From: a virus
Length of the DNA stretch: 64,000 nucleotides
IMG/VR virus record: IMGVR_UViG_3300026157_000001
Span: 1 to 64,000 of that record
Direction: 5' to 3' (one strand)
The notes beneath the pieces were generated by a model. The model saw nothing but the letters and a program-made list of their open reading frames with translations, was not told the DNA's origin and ran no database searches. Positions 39,254-47,796 of the stretch are shown here, piece after piece. Within the stretch, counting starts at the first letter, position 1. Each line of letters starts with the position of its first letter. The position numbers were made by a program, and so were the translations under genes.

Positions 39254-41472
39254 TATTTTATTTCCGTTGCTGCTGCTTGTAGTCGTTCTAGTTGCATAAC
39301 AACATCTGTCATACTATCTAATGCTGTCTTAATGGCGTCCGGATCTGTTTGTTCCATTCCCATACGTGAGGCTAGTAGCAGTTTGGCTAGTTCGCCCAGC
39401 ACGTATTGAAAGGTAGGTAGCATAGCCAAGTATTCTTGTATATTTTTCTTTCTCAGCATGTTCAAGCTCAATATCGCATCAACTGATGTCTTATCACGGA
39501 ATTGAGCAGCTATTTTAGTGAGATTTTTGCTAATTTTAAGCTTCTTATCGCCAAATTCAGCATATTTCTCTTTTAGCTTCTTTTCTACTCTTTCTAGTGA
39601 CACTGGAGCAGCCATTCGGCCTTCTAGTTCACAAGAGTCACCCATTTTTAAGCTAGCGACCTTTTTAAGGTCTTTTTCCGTTGCTCCGCAGTGTAATGCA
39701 GCCCATTTTGCGTCATTTTTGTTTAAATTGCGAATTGGGTTTGTTTGAGCGTATTTTGCAAACTCTTCTCCCCTTAATCCGTATAATCCGGATTTATCAC
39801 GGTAAACTTCATGAGAGCTGTGGAAATTAGTTAGATTAGCGCTTTTTTCTATGTCATGGTGCTCTGCAAATACTAAATCTCCCTCATTAAGTACATATTG
39901 GTCTTTTTCTGCCAACCAAGTAGTATCTTGTGAGTTAGTAAGATAAAACGCCACTTTACGGAAGCCATTTAACCCTTCAACCTTTATTTGGGCCTCAAAG
40001 TCCTTTAATTCGGCCATTTTGTCGTTTTGGCCGCTTAATTTAACAAATTTTGCATTTTTTGGTACATAATGACCAAAATTGTTCTTTTCATGCTTAGTAA
40101 ACGTGTTGTCTGTAGTATTTACCGGATAATACGCTACTTTTTTAAATCCTTGTTCTCCTGAGATCTCGTAATTGCCAGGTCCGGCCATTTTTACTGTCCC
40201 AGTTACCTCAAAAGGCTCTGTTGCTGCCTCTTTTGTTACAAATACTCCAAAATCACCAATTTCAGGCTCTTTTCCTTCTAAATCTTCAAATTTAATCGTT
40301 GAGTTGGCTACTTTATCCCGATAAGTGTATTCTCCAGTCTTTTCAATGACTATAGCGCCATTTTTTGTGTCGTCGTGTCTTGATACGCAGTATGCTTGAG
40401 GATTTGGCTCTACTTTGGCTATTTTAGTGATCTCAAAGTCATCATATGCAACAAGATCGTCACTTTTGACAGCTAAAACGCCTTTTTGACCCTCTTTTAG
40501 CGAATTCATGCTAAATGAGGCTTTTTTAATCTTTACAAAGCCTTCAACTTCAGGGTTCATCTTTGACTCATCATTTAAAGCGACGTAATATTTGCCATCT
40601 TTTACATATTCTGCTTTATCTTCAGACTTAACTTCCTTCATCTTGGCAGCAAGTTTCTCATTTGCCATAATAGGATCAAGATCTTTTCTGTCCAGTGCAT
40701 CAACCTCTACTGTCCATGTCTTATCGACACGAGAGTTAGCCTGTTTGACAAAACTATTTCCATACTCATCAGAGTATACCATTTGCCTGTCAACATCTAG
40801 GCCTCTGAAGTAATCATCCAGTACAGAAGACTTTGAGCTTTTTTTAGCTCTTTCTGCAATTTTTGTGAATAGATCCATGTGACCATGCTTTTTATATGCT
40901 CTCTTGACTTCCGGTTCTTTAAGAGCTGCAATAGTCTCCATTGCATCATCAGTGTCTATATAAGACAAGTTTTCAATAACAGAAGCAACTTTAACAGCAT
41001 CGCGTGTTGTGCGTCCACTGTTTCCGCCATAGTCCTGAGTAGGGCTAAATTGTAAGGCGTTGTTTGAACCAAATAAAGACACATAGCCACCTCGACGTTT
41101 TCCAGTCTCAAGCTCTTTAAAAGCCTCTGGCTTCTGATAGATCTTGCTAATGAAATAGTCATTAAGTGGAAGTGATTCACCATTGATCATAAATATGTCC
41201 ATTGGTGAGAGTTTAAATTCGTTTACGATTAGAGGCACTGAGCCACCTAATACATTTAAATGTCCAACAGCGTATCCTTTATCGTTGTCTTTTTTATTCC
41301 AGGTTACCCCGATTTGTTCTTTTTGTAAATAAGGAAATTGCTGCAGAAAGTTAGTTATGATCTCTTTGACCCATAAGGTGCTATCTGAGGGAAGGAATAC
41401 TGATCCCATCTCAGCGGATTTCTCGAACTCGCTGTCTATTTCCGGAAGTTCTTTTAAAAATAGATCGTTCAT
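39253..41472 (-). CDS. Large virion structural protein, unknown
   Basis: 739 aa. No transmembrane segment; beta-rich middle with an imperfect duplication: F-K-K-V-A-Y-Y-P-V-N-T-T-D-N-T-F and F-R-K-V-A-F-Y-L-T-N-S-Q-D-T-T-W about 65 residues apart. At least 12 K-[VIS]-A tetrapeptides are spread along it (F-E-K-S-A near residue 17, V-K-V-A-S, F-T-K-I-A, N-E-K-L-A). The C-terminal ~150 residues are helical. A baseplate or internal core role is suggested by the neighbouring spike gene. A TTGACT-N17-TATATT promoter lies about 40 nt before the ATG. Confidence 0.55.
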   Translation of the reverse strand: MNDLFLKELPEIDSEFEKSAEMGSVFLPSDSTLWVKEIITNFLQQFPYLQKEQIGVTWNKKDNDKGYAVGHLNVLGGSVPLIVNEFKLSPMDIFMINGESLPLNDYFISKIYQKPEAFKELETGKRRGGYVSLFGSNNALQFSPTQDYGGNSGRTTRDAVKVASVIENLSYIDTDDAMETIAALKEPEVKRAYKKHGHMDLFTKIAERAKKSSKSSVLDDYFRGLDVDRQMVYSDEYGNSFVKQANSRVDKTWTVEVDALDRKDLDPIMANEKLAAKMKEVKSEDKAEYVKDGKYYVALNDESKMNPEVEGFVKIKKASFSMNSLKEGQKGVLAVKSDDLVAYDDFEITKIAKVEPNPQAYCVSRHDDTKNGAIVIEKTGEYTYRDKVANSTIKFEDLEGKEPEIGDFGVFVTKEAATEPFEVTGTVKMAGPGNYEISGEQGFKKVAYYPVNTTDNTFTKHEKNNFGHYVPKNAKFVKLSGQNDKMAELKDFEAQIKVEGLNGFRKVAFYLTNSQDTTWLAEKDQYVLNEGDLVFAEHHDIEKSANLTNFHSSHEVYRDKSGLYGLRGEEFAKYAQTNPIRNLNKNDAKWAALHCGATEKDLKKVASLKMGDSCELEGRMAAPVSLERVEKKLKEKYAEFGDKKLKISKNLTKIAAQFRDKTSVDAILSLNMLRKKNIQEYLAMLPTFQYVLGELAKLLLASRMGMEQTDPDAIKTALDSMTDVVMQLERLQAAATEIK

Positions 41473-41514
41473 TGTATTTTTGTTGTGTTGTCTTTATGTG
41501 TTGCTTCTGAGTTT

Positions 41515-41543
41515 AATATATTCTTTGAGTAGCTATTAGTCAA
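41515..41543 (-). promoter_or_regulatory. Late sigma70-like promoter
   Basis: TTGACT (41538-41543) and TATATT (41515-41520) on the minus strand with a 17-nt spacer. Here a ~40-nt leader separates it from the ATG at 41472, unlike the near-leaderless copies. Confidence 0.65.
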
Positions 41544-41550
41544 ACAGATT

Positions 41551-41862
41551 TTAGAGATCCTTTATATTCCTCTTGGTCCTTGACACTGAAGCCTTTACTT
41601 TTGTGCCTGCTTTACTCTGATAAGAAGAGCTTCCAGCTGCACCAGCTGATGCCGACCCGGCACCTATTGCTTTAAATGCAGTAGGTAAAGCTTTATTAAT
41701 TGTGTCAATATCGTCTATAATATCCTTTAGGATAGGCTTAAGAGCCTCGGTGATAGCGTCTGCCAATATATCAGTATCTTGTTCTGGTAGTGGCCTTTGT
41801 ACCTCTGCCTCTCTTAAGGCTTTTACAATTTCTCTGTTTATAGTATCTGATAGTTTACCCAT
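41551..41862 (-). CDS. Small late protein
   Basis: 103 aa. N-terminal acidic helix (M-G-K-L-S-D-T-I-N-R-E-I-V), then D-I-L-A-D-A-I-T-E-A-L-K-P-I-L-K-D, a Gly/Ala/Ser linker and a basic tail (V-K-A-S-V-S-R-T-K-R-N-I-K-D-L). It overlaps the preceding gene by 8 nt. Likely a minor baseplate or tail component by position; no family recognised. Confidence 0.5.
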   Translation of the reverse strand: MGKLSDTINREIVKALREAEVQRPLPEQDTDILADAITEALKPILKDIIDDIDTINKALPTAFKAIGAGSASAGAAGSSSYQSKAGTKVKASVSRTKRNIKDL

Positions 41863-42100
41863 TATTATCCCTGTTTATTAATTTGATTGAGACGTCTTCG
41901 GTTAAAATTCTCCTTTCATCGAATATTCTTAGTGTGTCACTTACTTTAATAATCATACCTTGTGCGCATAGTATATAACAAGTAGATCTGTTGCCCTGAG
42001 CAGTGATATAGTCATCGTCTGTCATACCTACCATGAATTCATTTTCGGTCTCGCTTTTAAACAAGCGGTTAATTAAATCTAGTGCTTCGTCGGCTTCCAT
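41855..42100 (-). CDS. Small late protein, possible baseplate component
   Basis: 81 aa, begins M-E-A-D-E-A-L-D-L-I-N-R-L-F and ends K-L-I-N-R-D-N-N-G, TAA. It starts 1 nt after the stop of the spike-like gene. Alpha/beta with two Cys (S-T-C-Y-I-L-C-A). Role inferred only from the neighbourhood. Confidence 0.5.
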   Translation of the reverse strand: MEADEALDLINRLFKSETENEFMVGMTDDDYITAQGNRSTCYILCAQGMIIKVSDTLRIFDERRILTEDVSIKLINRDNNG

Positions 42101-42101
42101 G

Positions 42102-43802
42102 TTACTGCTTCTTGGTTGTTAGTGATTTGCTTATATTCTCTGACCAGTTCTCATATTGCTGTAGTTCTGTCAATACAGGTGGATTTAGTGGAGCAGGTGA
42201 TCCAGGTGAAGTAGATATAGTGAAGTTGGTGCCATATGTTTTCATTAACCTGATTAAGGCTCCAAATACCAGTGATTCACCGTTATAAGTAAGGCCTTCT
42301 GGTGTAATCTCGAGTATACTTGCATCTGTTACTTTTAGAGTGATCCTCTTACCATCTATTGTAATCTCGACGTCGTCACTGCTTTTAAGTGAGAGCTTTT
42401 TGTTTGTTACAGTAATTGCCTCTATATCTTGTCCTTCTGTGTAATCTAGGATATATCCGTTGTTGACAGTGTGCCTAAATTGGAAATTGTCCGTCTTAAG
42501 AACCTCGCTGAAGGCATTCTGGTCAGTAAATATCTGTTGAGTAAAAATGCCGGTAGATGATCGCTCGATTTCTCGAATATATGAAACATCAGGTGATCCA
42601 AAGGTTGATGTAATTGTATCTGATTCATTTGCCATATGACAGTAGTGTATACTGTCCCCTCCTAGAGTTTCCAAGGATTTATATTCTAATTGTCCACTGG
42701 TAAGCTGTTTTTTGTGGATTGCTTTGCGATATAAGGTCTGGTCGTCTAATTCTCCAAATGATTCAATAAATTGATAAGCTGAATCACTGTCTAGGTTATA
42801 ATCATAGCCTTGCCCCTGTCCTAAGGGGTTTGATATTGGATTTCCATAGGGAACTCCACTATTTAGGCCTTCATAAATCTGTTTTCTGTATATTTCACCA
42901 CTTTGTTCGCCAGTCTGTAGCTCTCCATACCTTTCAAGCATGGTTCCCACGTTATTCTGTATATTTTTCTTATAGGATGTCTCTAATATCGTACCCTCAG
43001 GGTATTCTATGCCATCATAGCGCTCGTGTGTGGTCTGATAGCCAACTCTGTGTGATGTGACGACTGTTTTATCATAGGAATTAAGAGGCTGTTGGCTTTG
43101 CATTGTTTTTCGGTGATATACGACGTTTTCTCCGGGTATATTGCCATAATTATACACAACTTTGTTTGCATAGTCGTATGCAGGCGTCATAGGAGGTAAA
43201 GGAGTGGAATTTCCTTGTTCTAGAGCTCTGTTTGCATCAGAAAAGCCTCTAATATCCTTTATATCAGTATACACATGAGTGCTGAGTGTATTTTCTGTCT
43301 CTTTATTATATTCATCAAAGCGCCAACCGCCGGAATATAAAATCTTGGAGGTTCGTGATTTTGCTAAAAACTCTTTCTTCGTTCCATCTATAGATACTTG
43401 AGCAAATTCATTAGACAGTAGAGCTGCATAGCCTTTTCTGTTTAATATGAGCTTTGCATTCTCTAGTCCGTTAACCGAGAGCTGCATTGCGCCCTCATCA
43501 AGCTTGTCAGGGGGTAATTGGCCATAGGCTGCAAATCCAAACGGCTGAGTGTATGCTATAATATTTCTTTGTCCTTCGCACTCTGCTACTAAGCACTCCT
43601 GCCCTACTGATGGGTAAGATAGCAAGCCGCTACCTACCACTGATGTGGGTAAAGGGCTAGGTGGTGTAGCTGTTCGTTCCCAAACGCCCCCTCCATCACT
43701 ATCGATAGGTGACACATAAATCTCTCGTTGCGTCTCACCGTCATCCATAGGGACGGAAACTTTTACAACTCTTGCTTTATATATTTTGGCCTGTTTATAC
43801 AT
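42102..43802 (-). CDS. Baseplate spike/hub-like protein
   Basis: 566 aa. The N-terminal ~100 residues look like an OB-fold spike domain: K-A-R-V-V-K-V-S-V-P-M-D-D-G, R-E-I-Y-V-S-P, P-S-V-G-Q-E-C-L-V-A and N-I-I-A-Y-T-Q-P. The long middle is Tyr/Gln/Gly-rich and irregular, and near the C-terminus there are short strand repeats (D-V-E-I-T-I-D-G-K-R-I-T-L-K-V, then S-I-L-E-I-T-P-E-G-L) as in beta-helix spikes (gpV/gp5 type). First gene of the second late cluster with its own TTGATA-N17-TATATT promoter. Puncturing or central spike role inferred. Confidence 0.6.
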   Translation of the reverse strand: MYKQAKIYKARVVKVSVPMDDGETQREIYVSPIDSDGGGVWERTATPPSPLPTSVVGSGLLSYPSVGQECLVAECEGQRNIIAYTQPFGFAAYGQLPPDKLDEGAMQLSVNGLENAKLILNRKGYAALLSNEFAQVSIDGTKKEFLAKSRTSKILYSGGWRFDEYNKETENTLSTHVYTDIKDIRGFSDANRALEQGNSTPLPPMTPAYDYANKVVYNYGNIPGENVVYHRKTMQSQQPLNSYDKTVVTSHRVGYQTTHERYDGIEYPEGTILETSYKKNIQNNVGTMLERYGELQTGEQSGEIYRKQIYEGLNSGVPYGNPISNPLGQGQGYDYNLDSDSAYQFIESFGELDDQTLYRKAIHKKQLTSGQLEYKSLETLGGDSIHYCHMANESDTITSTFGSPDVSYIREIERSSTGIFTQQIFTDQNAFSEVLKTDNFQFRHTVNNGYILDYTEGQDIEAITVTNKKLSLKSSDDVEITIDGKRITLKVTDASILEITPEGLTYNGESLVFGALIRLMKTYGTNFTISTSPGSPAPLNPPVLTELQQYENWSENISKSLTTKKQ

Positions 43803-43809
43803 ATATCAT

Positions 43810-43838
43810 AATATACAGCAAAAAAGCTCCGATATCAA
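43810..43838 (-). promoter_or_regulatory. Late sigma70-like promoter
   Basis: TTGATA (43833-43838) and TATATT (43810-43815) on the minus strand with a 17-nt spacer; 7 nt lie between the -10 box and ATG 43802. Confidence 0.6.
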
Positions 43839-43849
43839 TAACCTTGTTA

Positions 43850-43873
43850 TTTTTTGGTATAAGAAGTATGATA
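43850..43873 (+). promoter_or_regulatory. Early promoter element (GGTATAAGA family)
   Basis: TTTTTTGGTATAAGAAGTAT on the plus strand, back to back with the late promoter of the spike gene. It drives the two membrane-protein genes. Confidence 0.75.
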
Positions 43874-43906
43874 CTAACCCATAACGATTAAATAAATGGT
43901 GACTAT

Positions 43907-44671
43907 ATGGACTTTGCAAAGTTCTTATCTATTCTGTTGTTCTTTTTCATTGTTTGTTCTCTTCCTTTTGCCTGGATAGGAGATAAACTATTAATTGAGA
44001 TAAACCAACATGCCCAGTACCACGAACAACTTGATGCTGGCGACTATAAAGGCTCAAAAGGTAGAGCTGAATTAAGAGAAAGCCTTCATGATACAGGTAA
44101 CAACATCATAGGCATTGCTTTTCTAACAACTTTAGCTTTTATCCCAATTGTGCCTATCAGCTATAAGATCTTTAAAGTCTCTGCTTTTATGGCAATGGTT
44201 GGAGGAGCAAAGCTTACCTTTATATCTGATGAAAGCAAGCTTGGTTATTATATGAATGAAAGGGATAACTATTGCTATTGTGTGGGAATAAAGCCTTGGG
44301 GAATATTGAATGCATCCCTAGTTCCCGGATTTAGTAATAGTAGTGACTCTAGAAATAGGAATATGAAAGTTCATAAAACACCTCCTAAAAAGAGTCTCTT
44401 AGCTAGATCTAAAGTAATAATAGGCAATAGGGAAAACGGCTGGAGAACAGATGAGTTTACTTTTCCATTTGCTATTCTAAGCTGGGACGATGACTATAAA
44501 TGCCCAGTCGAGAAGCAGGCTGAAAAGGTAAGGCAAAACTTCGAAAGAGCGGTAATGCAAAGAAAGACCTTAGCAGACCCTAACTACAATCCGGATACCG
44601 CTCCAGAAGACGCAGACTATACTCTAATAGAGGACAAGGACAGTAGTGTCTATAACTATGGGAGGGGCTAG
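43907..44671 (+). CDS. Membrane protein, two TM helices and soluble domain
   Basis: 254 aa. TM-like segments at ~4-25 (F-L-S-I-L-L-F-F-F-I-V-C-S-L-P-F-A-W) and ~75-100 (I-I-G-I-A-F-L-T-T-L-A-F-I-P-I-V-P-I), followed by a ~150-aa soluble part ending in acidic E-D-A-D-Y-T-L-I-E-D-K-D. The stop TAG is 1 nt from the next ATG. The next gene has the same plan (TM pair, then P-F-A-I-L-S-W versus P-I-I-L-C-E-W-P near the end), so the two are likely distant paralogues or partners. Confidence 0.6.
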   Translation: MDFAKFLSILLFFFIVCSLPFAWIGDKLLIEINQHAQYHEQLDAGDYKGSKGRAELRESLHDTGNNIIGIAFLTTLAFIPIVPISYKIFKVSAFMAMVGGAKLTFISDESKLGYYMNERDNYCYCVGIKPWGILNASLVPGFSNSSDSRNRNMKVHKTPPKKSLLARSKVIIGNRENGWRTDEFTFPFAILSWDDDYKCPVEKQAEKVRQNFERAVMQRKTLADPNYNPDTAPEDADYTLIEDKDSSVYNYGRG

Positions 44672-44672
44672 T

Positions 44673-45251
44673 ATGTCGATACTTATCAGACAGTCAGTAT
44701 GGTCGATAGTATTGTTCTCACTTGGGCTTCTATCATATCTGATGGGAGCGTCCTTCCACTCTGGAGTGCCTCAACTGGTTATGCTCTTTCCAATGGTGGT
44801 GGGCCCTTTTCTTGGGTGTGCGGCCACTCTTAAGCTATACAGAATGTATAGATTCATGAAAGCATCGCCTAAGACAACAATGAGGATTATCCGAACTCCT
44901 TATGAGTTTGGAAGTTTCTTTCCAAGAGAAGGTCGAGAATATAACTTTCTGGGTCATAACACTTTAAACCTTGAAAGATCAAACTCTATCCCTCCTTATA
45001 AAGAAGAAGGGACAATATACCTTGTACCCTTCGAGGTAACATTAAATAACCAGGTTTATATGAGAAACAAGAACGGTCACACATCAGAAATGTTAGAGCT
45101 TCCTATAATACTGTGTGAATGGCCTTCAGGGTATAAATCACCTGCTACAAAAGCCAAAGAGAAGTCGTATAACGAATTTCGCTCTGGACTGCATCAGGCA
45201 CATCTGTTATCGGATGGAAAACATGGCAAACCAATGCCACATTTAGAATAA
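44673..45251 (+). CDS. Membrane protein, partner of the previous gene
   Basis: 192 aa from the ATG at 44673, preceded by GGGAGGGG. TM-like segments at ~10-27 (W-S-I-V-L-F-S-L-G-L-L-S-Y-L-M-G) and ~35-55 (L-V-M-L-F-P-M-V-V-G-P-F-L-G-C-A), then a soluble part with L-E-L-P-I-I-L-C-E-W-P. Same layout as the preceding gene. Probably a host-membrane-acting early pair; function unknown. Confidence 0.6.
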   Translation: MSILIRQSVWSIVLFSLGLLSYLMGASFHSGVPQLVMLFPMVVGPFLGCAATLKLYRMYRFMKASPKTTMRIIRTPYEFGSFFPREGREYNFLGHNTLNLERSNSIPPYKEEGTIYLVPFEVTLNNQVYMRNKNGHTSEMLELPIILCEWPSGYKSPATKAKEKSYNEFRSGLHQAHLLSDGKHGKPMPHLE

Positions 45252-45276
45252 GAGGGCTTTGCTCTCTTATTTTTTT
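45246..45276 (+). terminator. Rho-independent terminator
   Basis: AAGAGGGC-TTT-GCTCTCTT hairpin followed by ATTTTTTTT. Confidence 0.75.
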
Positions 45277-45295
45277 TATATTAACATTATGGCTC

Positions 45296-45318
45296 GGTAA
45301 TGGGTATAAGAATCTTGA
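45296..45318 (+). promoter_or_regulatory. Early promoter element (GGTATAAGA family)
   Basis: GGTAATGGGTATAAGAATCT, a divergent copy that keeps GGTATAAGAA. It precedes the UV endonuclease unit. Confidence 0.6.
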
Positions 45319-45373
45319 GTCAAAAACCATCAAATTTTAAACTAAGAATTACAATGAGAAGTATTAACAATTA

Positions 45374-46310
45374 ATGAAAATTCGACATTTCGGGTTATGC
45401 TTGTATTAATGATGAGCTAAACACGAGCGATCCTCGTGTATCCAGCTCCCGTACAATACGTAAAGTTACCTATGAGAAGGAAGGCCTGGCAAGGGCTGGT
45501 GAACTTGCACTACAAAATGCAAGAGATCTTCTAACAATCTTAAAATGGAATCAGAACAACAATATAAAGTTCTTTCGTATATCAAGCGATATCTTGCCTT
45601 GGAAGAGCAGATGGCACTTTAGAGATATAGAGCCTAAACTACGTCAGGAACTGTTTGATGCTTTAGAAGCAGTCGGTGACTTCGCTAAACTATTTAATCA
45701 TCGGTTAACGACACATCCTGGCCCCTTTAATAAACTATGCTCTAATAAAGAGCGTGTTGTTGGTAACACTATCCGTGAACTCGAGGATCACAATGAGATC
45801 TTCGACCTTATGGGCTTTGAGCCCTCCTATAGAAACAAAATTAACATCCATCTGGGTGCAGCGTATGGCGACAAAGTTAAGACAGCCCAACGCTGGTGTG
45901 ATAACTTTAAACGACTATCACCTAATCTCAGAAAACGCCTGACAATTGAAAATGACGATCGTGGTTCCCTATATGACACGAAAGATCTTTATGACATGGT
46001 CTATAAAAAGACAGGCGTCCCTATTGTATTTGACTTTCATCATCACCGGCTCCATAACATACATCCCGGTATGAATGAACAAGAATGTGCAGAATTAGCA
46101 GTATCAACATGGCCAAGCGATATTGTACCTGTTATGCATTGGAGTGAATCACGACGCGAAGAGCAGAATGATACCTCTATAAATACCAGTGCACATAGTG
46201 ACTACTGTCACGGCCCTCTTCCAGACTTCAGCCTATCGAGACCGGTAGATTTAATGATAGAAGCGAAAAAGAAAGAACAAGCACTATTTACCTTACAGAC
46301 AAATGAGTAA
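45374..46310 (+). CDS. uvdE: UV-damage endonuclease (UvdE/UVDE) with apparent +1 frameshift at start
   Basis: The body matches UVDE, a TIM-barrel enzyme that nicks 5' to UV photoproducts: G-Y-A-C-I-N-D-E-L, S-S-R-T-I-R-K-V-T, A-L-Q-N-A-R-D-L-L, F-F-R-I-S-S-D-I-L-P-W, L-T-I-E-N-D-D, F-D-F-H-H-H-R-L and M-H-W-S-E-S are all typical, including metal-binding His/Glu/Asp. The only suitable ATG (45374) encodes M-K-I-R-H-F-G and is then one base out of frame: skipping T at 45395 (after GGG at 45392-45394) gives M-K-I-R-H-F-G-Y-A-C-I-N. No in-frame ATG exists before G-Y-A-C-I-N. The frameshift may be programmed (GGG-U slip), a sequencing error or a real mutation. About 311 aa if joined, normal for the family. 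Confidence 0.75.
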
Positions 46311-46773
46311 AAAGAAGACAAAAGACACATCACAAGTAAATTCACTCATGAACGTTAATCAGTTCTATGGATGTGAATTTGACTTTAAACAACCAACCGA
46401 ACTTAAAGTACGTGGATATTTCAAAGGCTTCATTAAAGTAGAAGACTATGAGTACCATATTGCTGAGCTGCTCTTGGTAGCCACTGATAAAGGCCCTTTA
46501 GAGCAATACTTCAGTGATATTGAAGAGAACGGCAAAGCATCATTCTATTTCCCTTTTAGCAAGAAATCTGCTAACAACGACGATCTTGTTGCCATATTCA
46601 ACAAAGGGATCAATGATTGGGAAAAGATGAAGGAAGTTATCGATGAATTTCGTATATTACCTTTTGACACAGAACGAGAACTCTTAGATTGGTTATTTGG
46701 ATTCGATACAGCCCAAGCATCGACCGAGCTTGAACTTAATAGAGAAACACCGGAAACAGATACTGCTCAGTAA
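46303..46773 (+). CDS. Unknown early protein after uvdE
   Basis: 156 aa, begins M-S-K-K-K-T-K-D-T-S and ends T-P-E-T-D-T-A-Q, TAA. Overlaps uvdE by 8 nt. Mostly alpha/beta with an acidic, low-complexity C-terminus. Co-transcribed with the repair gene; no family recognised. Confidence 0.55.
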   Translation: MSKKKTKDTSQVNSLMNVNQFYGCEFDFKQPTELKVRGYFKGFIKVEDYEYHIAELLLVATDKGPLEQYFSDIEENGKASFYFPFSKKSANNDDLVAIFNKGINDWEKMKEVIDEFRILPFDTERELLDWLFGFDTAQASTELELNRETPETDTAQ

Positions 46774-46780
46774 TGGTATC

Positions 46781-47101
46781 TTGTTGGTGCTTTCCTTTTA
46801 TAAAGGCGATGACATAGTTATCAGATGTTACTATAGTGCCCCTGCAGAGCCCTGTGGCTCTCAGGGAACTTATAGCTATCACTTCAAGTGCATTTCATCC
46901 GACTATGATCATTTCCATTATATGGGTAGCTTTGATGACTGGCCGGCAGAAACTGCCAGGCTGACTGAGAAAGTGTATAGGCTTATTGAGGCCAAGCACA
47001 GTAAGACCATAAAACCAATATCTTCCGACTTTTTTTACCTTAAGAGTCCCGGAGAAGCAAAAGAGTTAATAAACTTATGGAAAACGAAGAGCAACAAGTA
47101 A
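46781..47101 (+). CDS. Unknown early protein, start uncertain
   Basis: About 106 aa. No ATG lies in frame after the stop of the previous gene, so TTG 46781 (or GTG 46787) is proposed; an in-frame ATG at 46697 would overlap the previous gene by 77 nt. Content: D-D-I-V-I-R-C-Y-Y-S-A-P-A-E-P, H-F-H-Y-M-G-S-F-D-D-W-P-A-E-T-A, ending W-K-T-K-S-N-K, TAA. Alpha/beta, no family recognised. Confidence 0.45.
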   Translation: MLVLSFYKGDDIVIRCYYSAPAEPCGSQGTYSYHFKCISSDYDHFHYMGSFDDWPAETARLTEKVYRLIEAKHSKTIKPISSDFFYLKSPGEAKELINLWKTKSNK

Positions 47102-47376
47102 CATATAAGCGGCCATTTCTTCATGGCCTGTTTTGGATCCTGGTAGTGGGAGGCAACCCCTATATATCTATTGGTGAGGATGAAACAAAGTTGAGGTTCA
47201 TGCTATGGGGTAAAAACCATGTAGAGTTTGAAGTATCAACAAGAGGAGTAAAAAGTATAAGCGATCTGGTCCTTAAAATAGAGCGAGGTGAAAGAAATGG
47301 AGACATTGACATTCACTGCTTTCCCACCACACAAGACCAGATGGAGTATATAAGAGAAAACTTCGGAGATATATAA
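47077..47376 (+). CDS. Unknown early protein
   Basis: 99 aa, begins M-E-N-E-E-Q-Q-V-T-Y-K and ends I-R-E-N-F-G-D-I, TAA. It overlaps the previous gene by 25 nt. A weakly hydrophobic stretch (F-L-H-G-L-F-W-I-L-V-V-G-G) near residue 20 is too polar for a clear TM helix. No family recognised. Confidence 0.5.
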   Translation: MENEEQQVTYKRPFLHGLFWILVVGGNPYISIGEDETKLRFMLWGKNHVEFEVSTRGVKSISDLVLKIERGERNGDIDIHCFPTTQDQMEYIRENFGDI

Positions 47377-47378
47377 CC

Positions 47379-47726
47379 ATGAAGTTCATATCAAAGAAGA
47401 TGGTAAAGCCTGAGTGCTTTGAGGATTTAAAGACTCCGGGTGTTATATGGCAGATCATGAAGCGGGACCAGCTTTACCTGCCTCCTGAAAAGAGGGCTTT
47501 TTGGGTAAGCATGATACCACCAGTAGATAAAACCCTTGCACAGATACCTATAGCAGCATTTCATAGAGTAACAGGCTATATAGGCTCAACTGTTGTGGAA
47601 GAGAACAAAATGCTTATATTTGAGGACAAGCATAAAAAAGACCTGTCATTACTTCCGTTCAGAATCTGGGGCTATCTAGATGCTGAGACATTTTACACTG
47701 AAATCATAGGTGATCTTGCCAGGTAA
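47379..47726 (+). CDS. Unknown early protein
   Basis: 115 aa, begins M-K-F-I-S-K-K-M-V-K-P-E-C and ends I-I-G-D-L-A-R, TAA, starting 2 nt after the previous stop. Alpha/beta, basic N-terminus. Last gene of the uvdE unit before a sigma70-type promoter. No family recognised. Confidence 0.5.
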   Translation: MKFISKKMVKPECFEDLKTPGVIWQIMKRDQLYLPPEKRAFWVSMIPPVDKTLAQIPIAAFHRVTGYIGSTVVEENKMLIFEDKHKKDLSLLPFRIWGYLDAETFYTEIIGDLAR

Positions 47727-47741
47727 CCTGACAAATTGCCC

Positions 47742-47770
47742 TTGACTATCCGGATAGATCCGAATATCTT
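47742..47770 (+). promoter_or_regulatory. Sigma70-like promoter before the primase-helicase gene
   Basis: TTGACT (47742-47747) and TATCTT (47765-47770) with a 17-nt spacer that holds the palindrome ATCCGGAT and a related AGATCCGAAT, a possible operator. This plus-strand gene thus has a promoter of the late-type architecture rather than the GGTATAAGA element. Confidence 0.55.
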
Positions 47771-47796
47771 ATGGTGTAACTAATATTAACCGGTAA

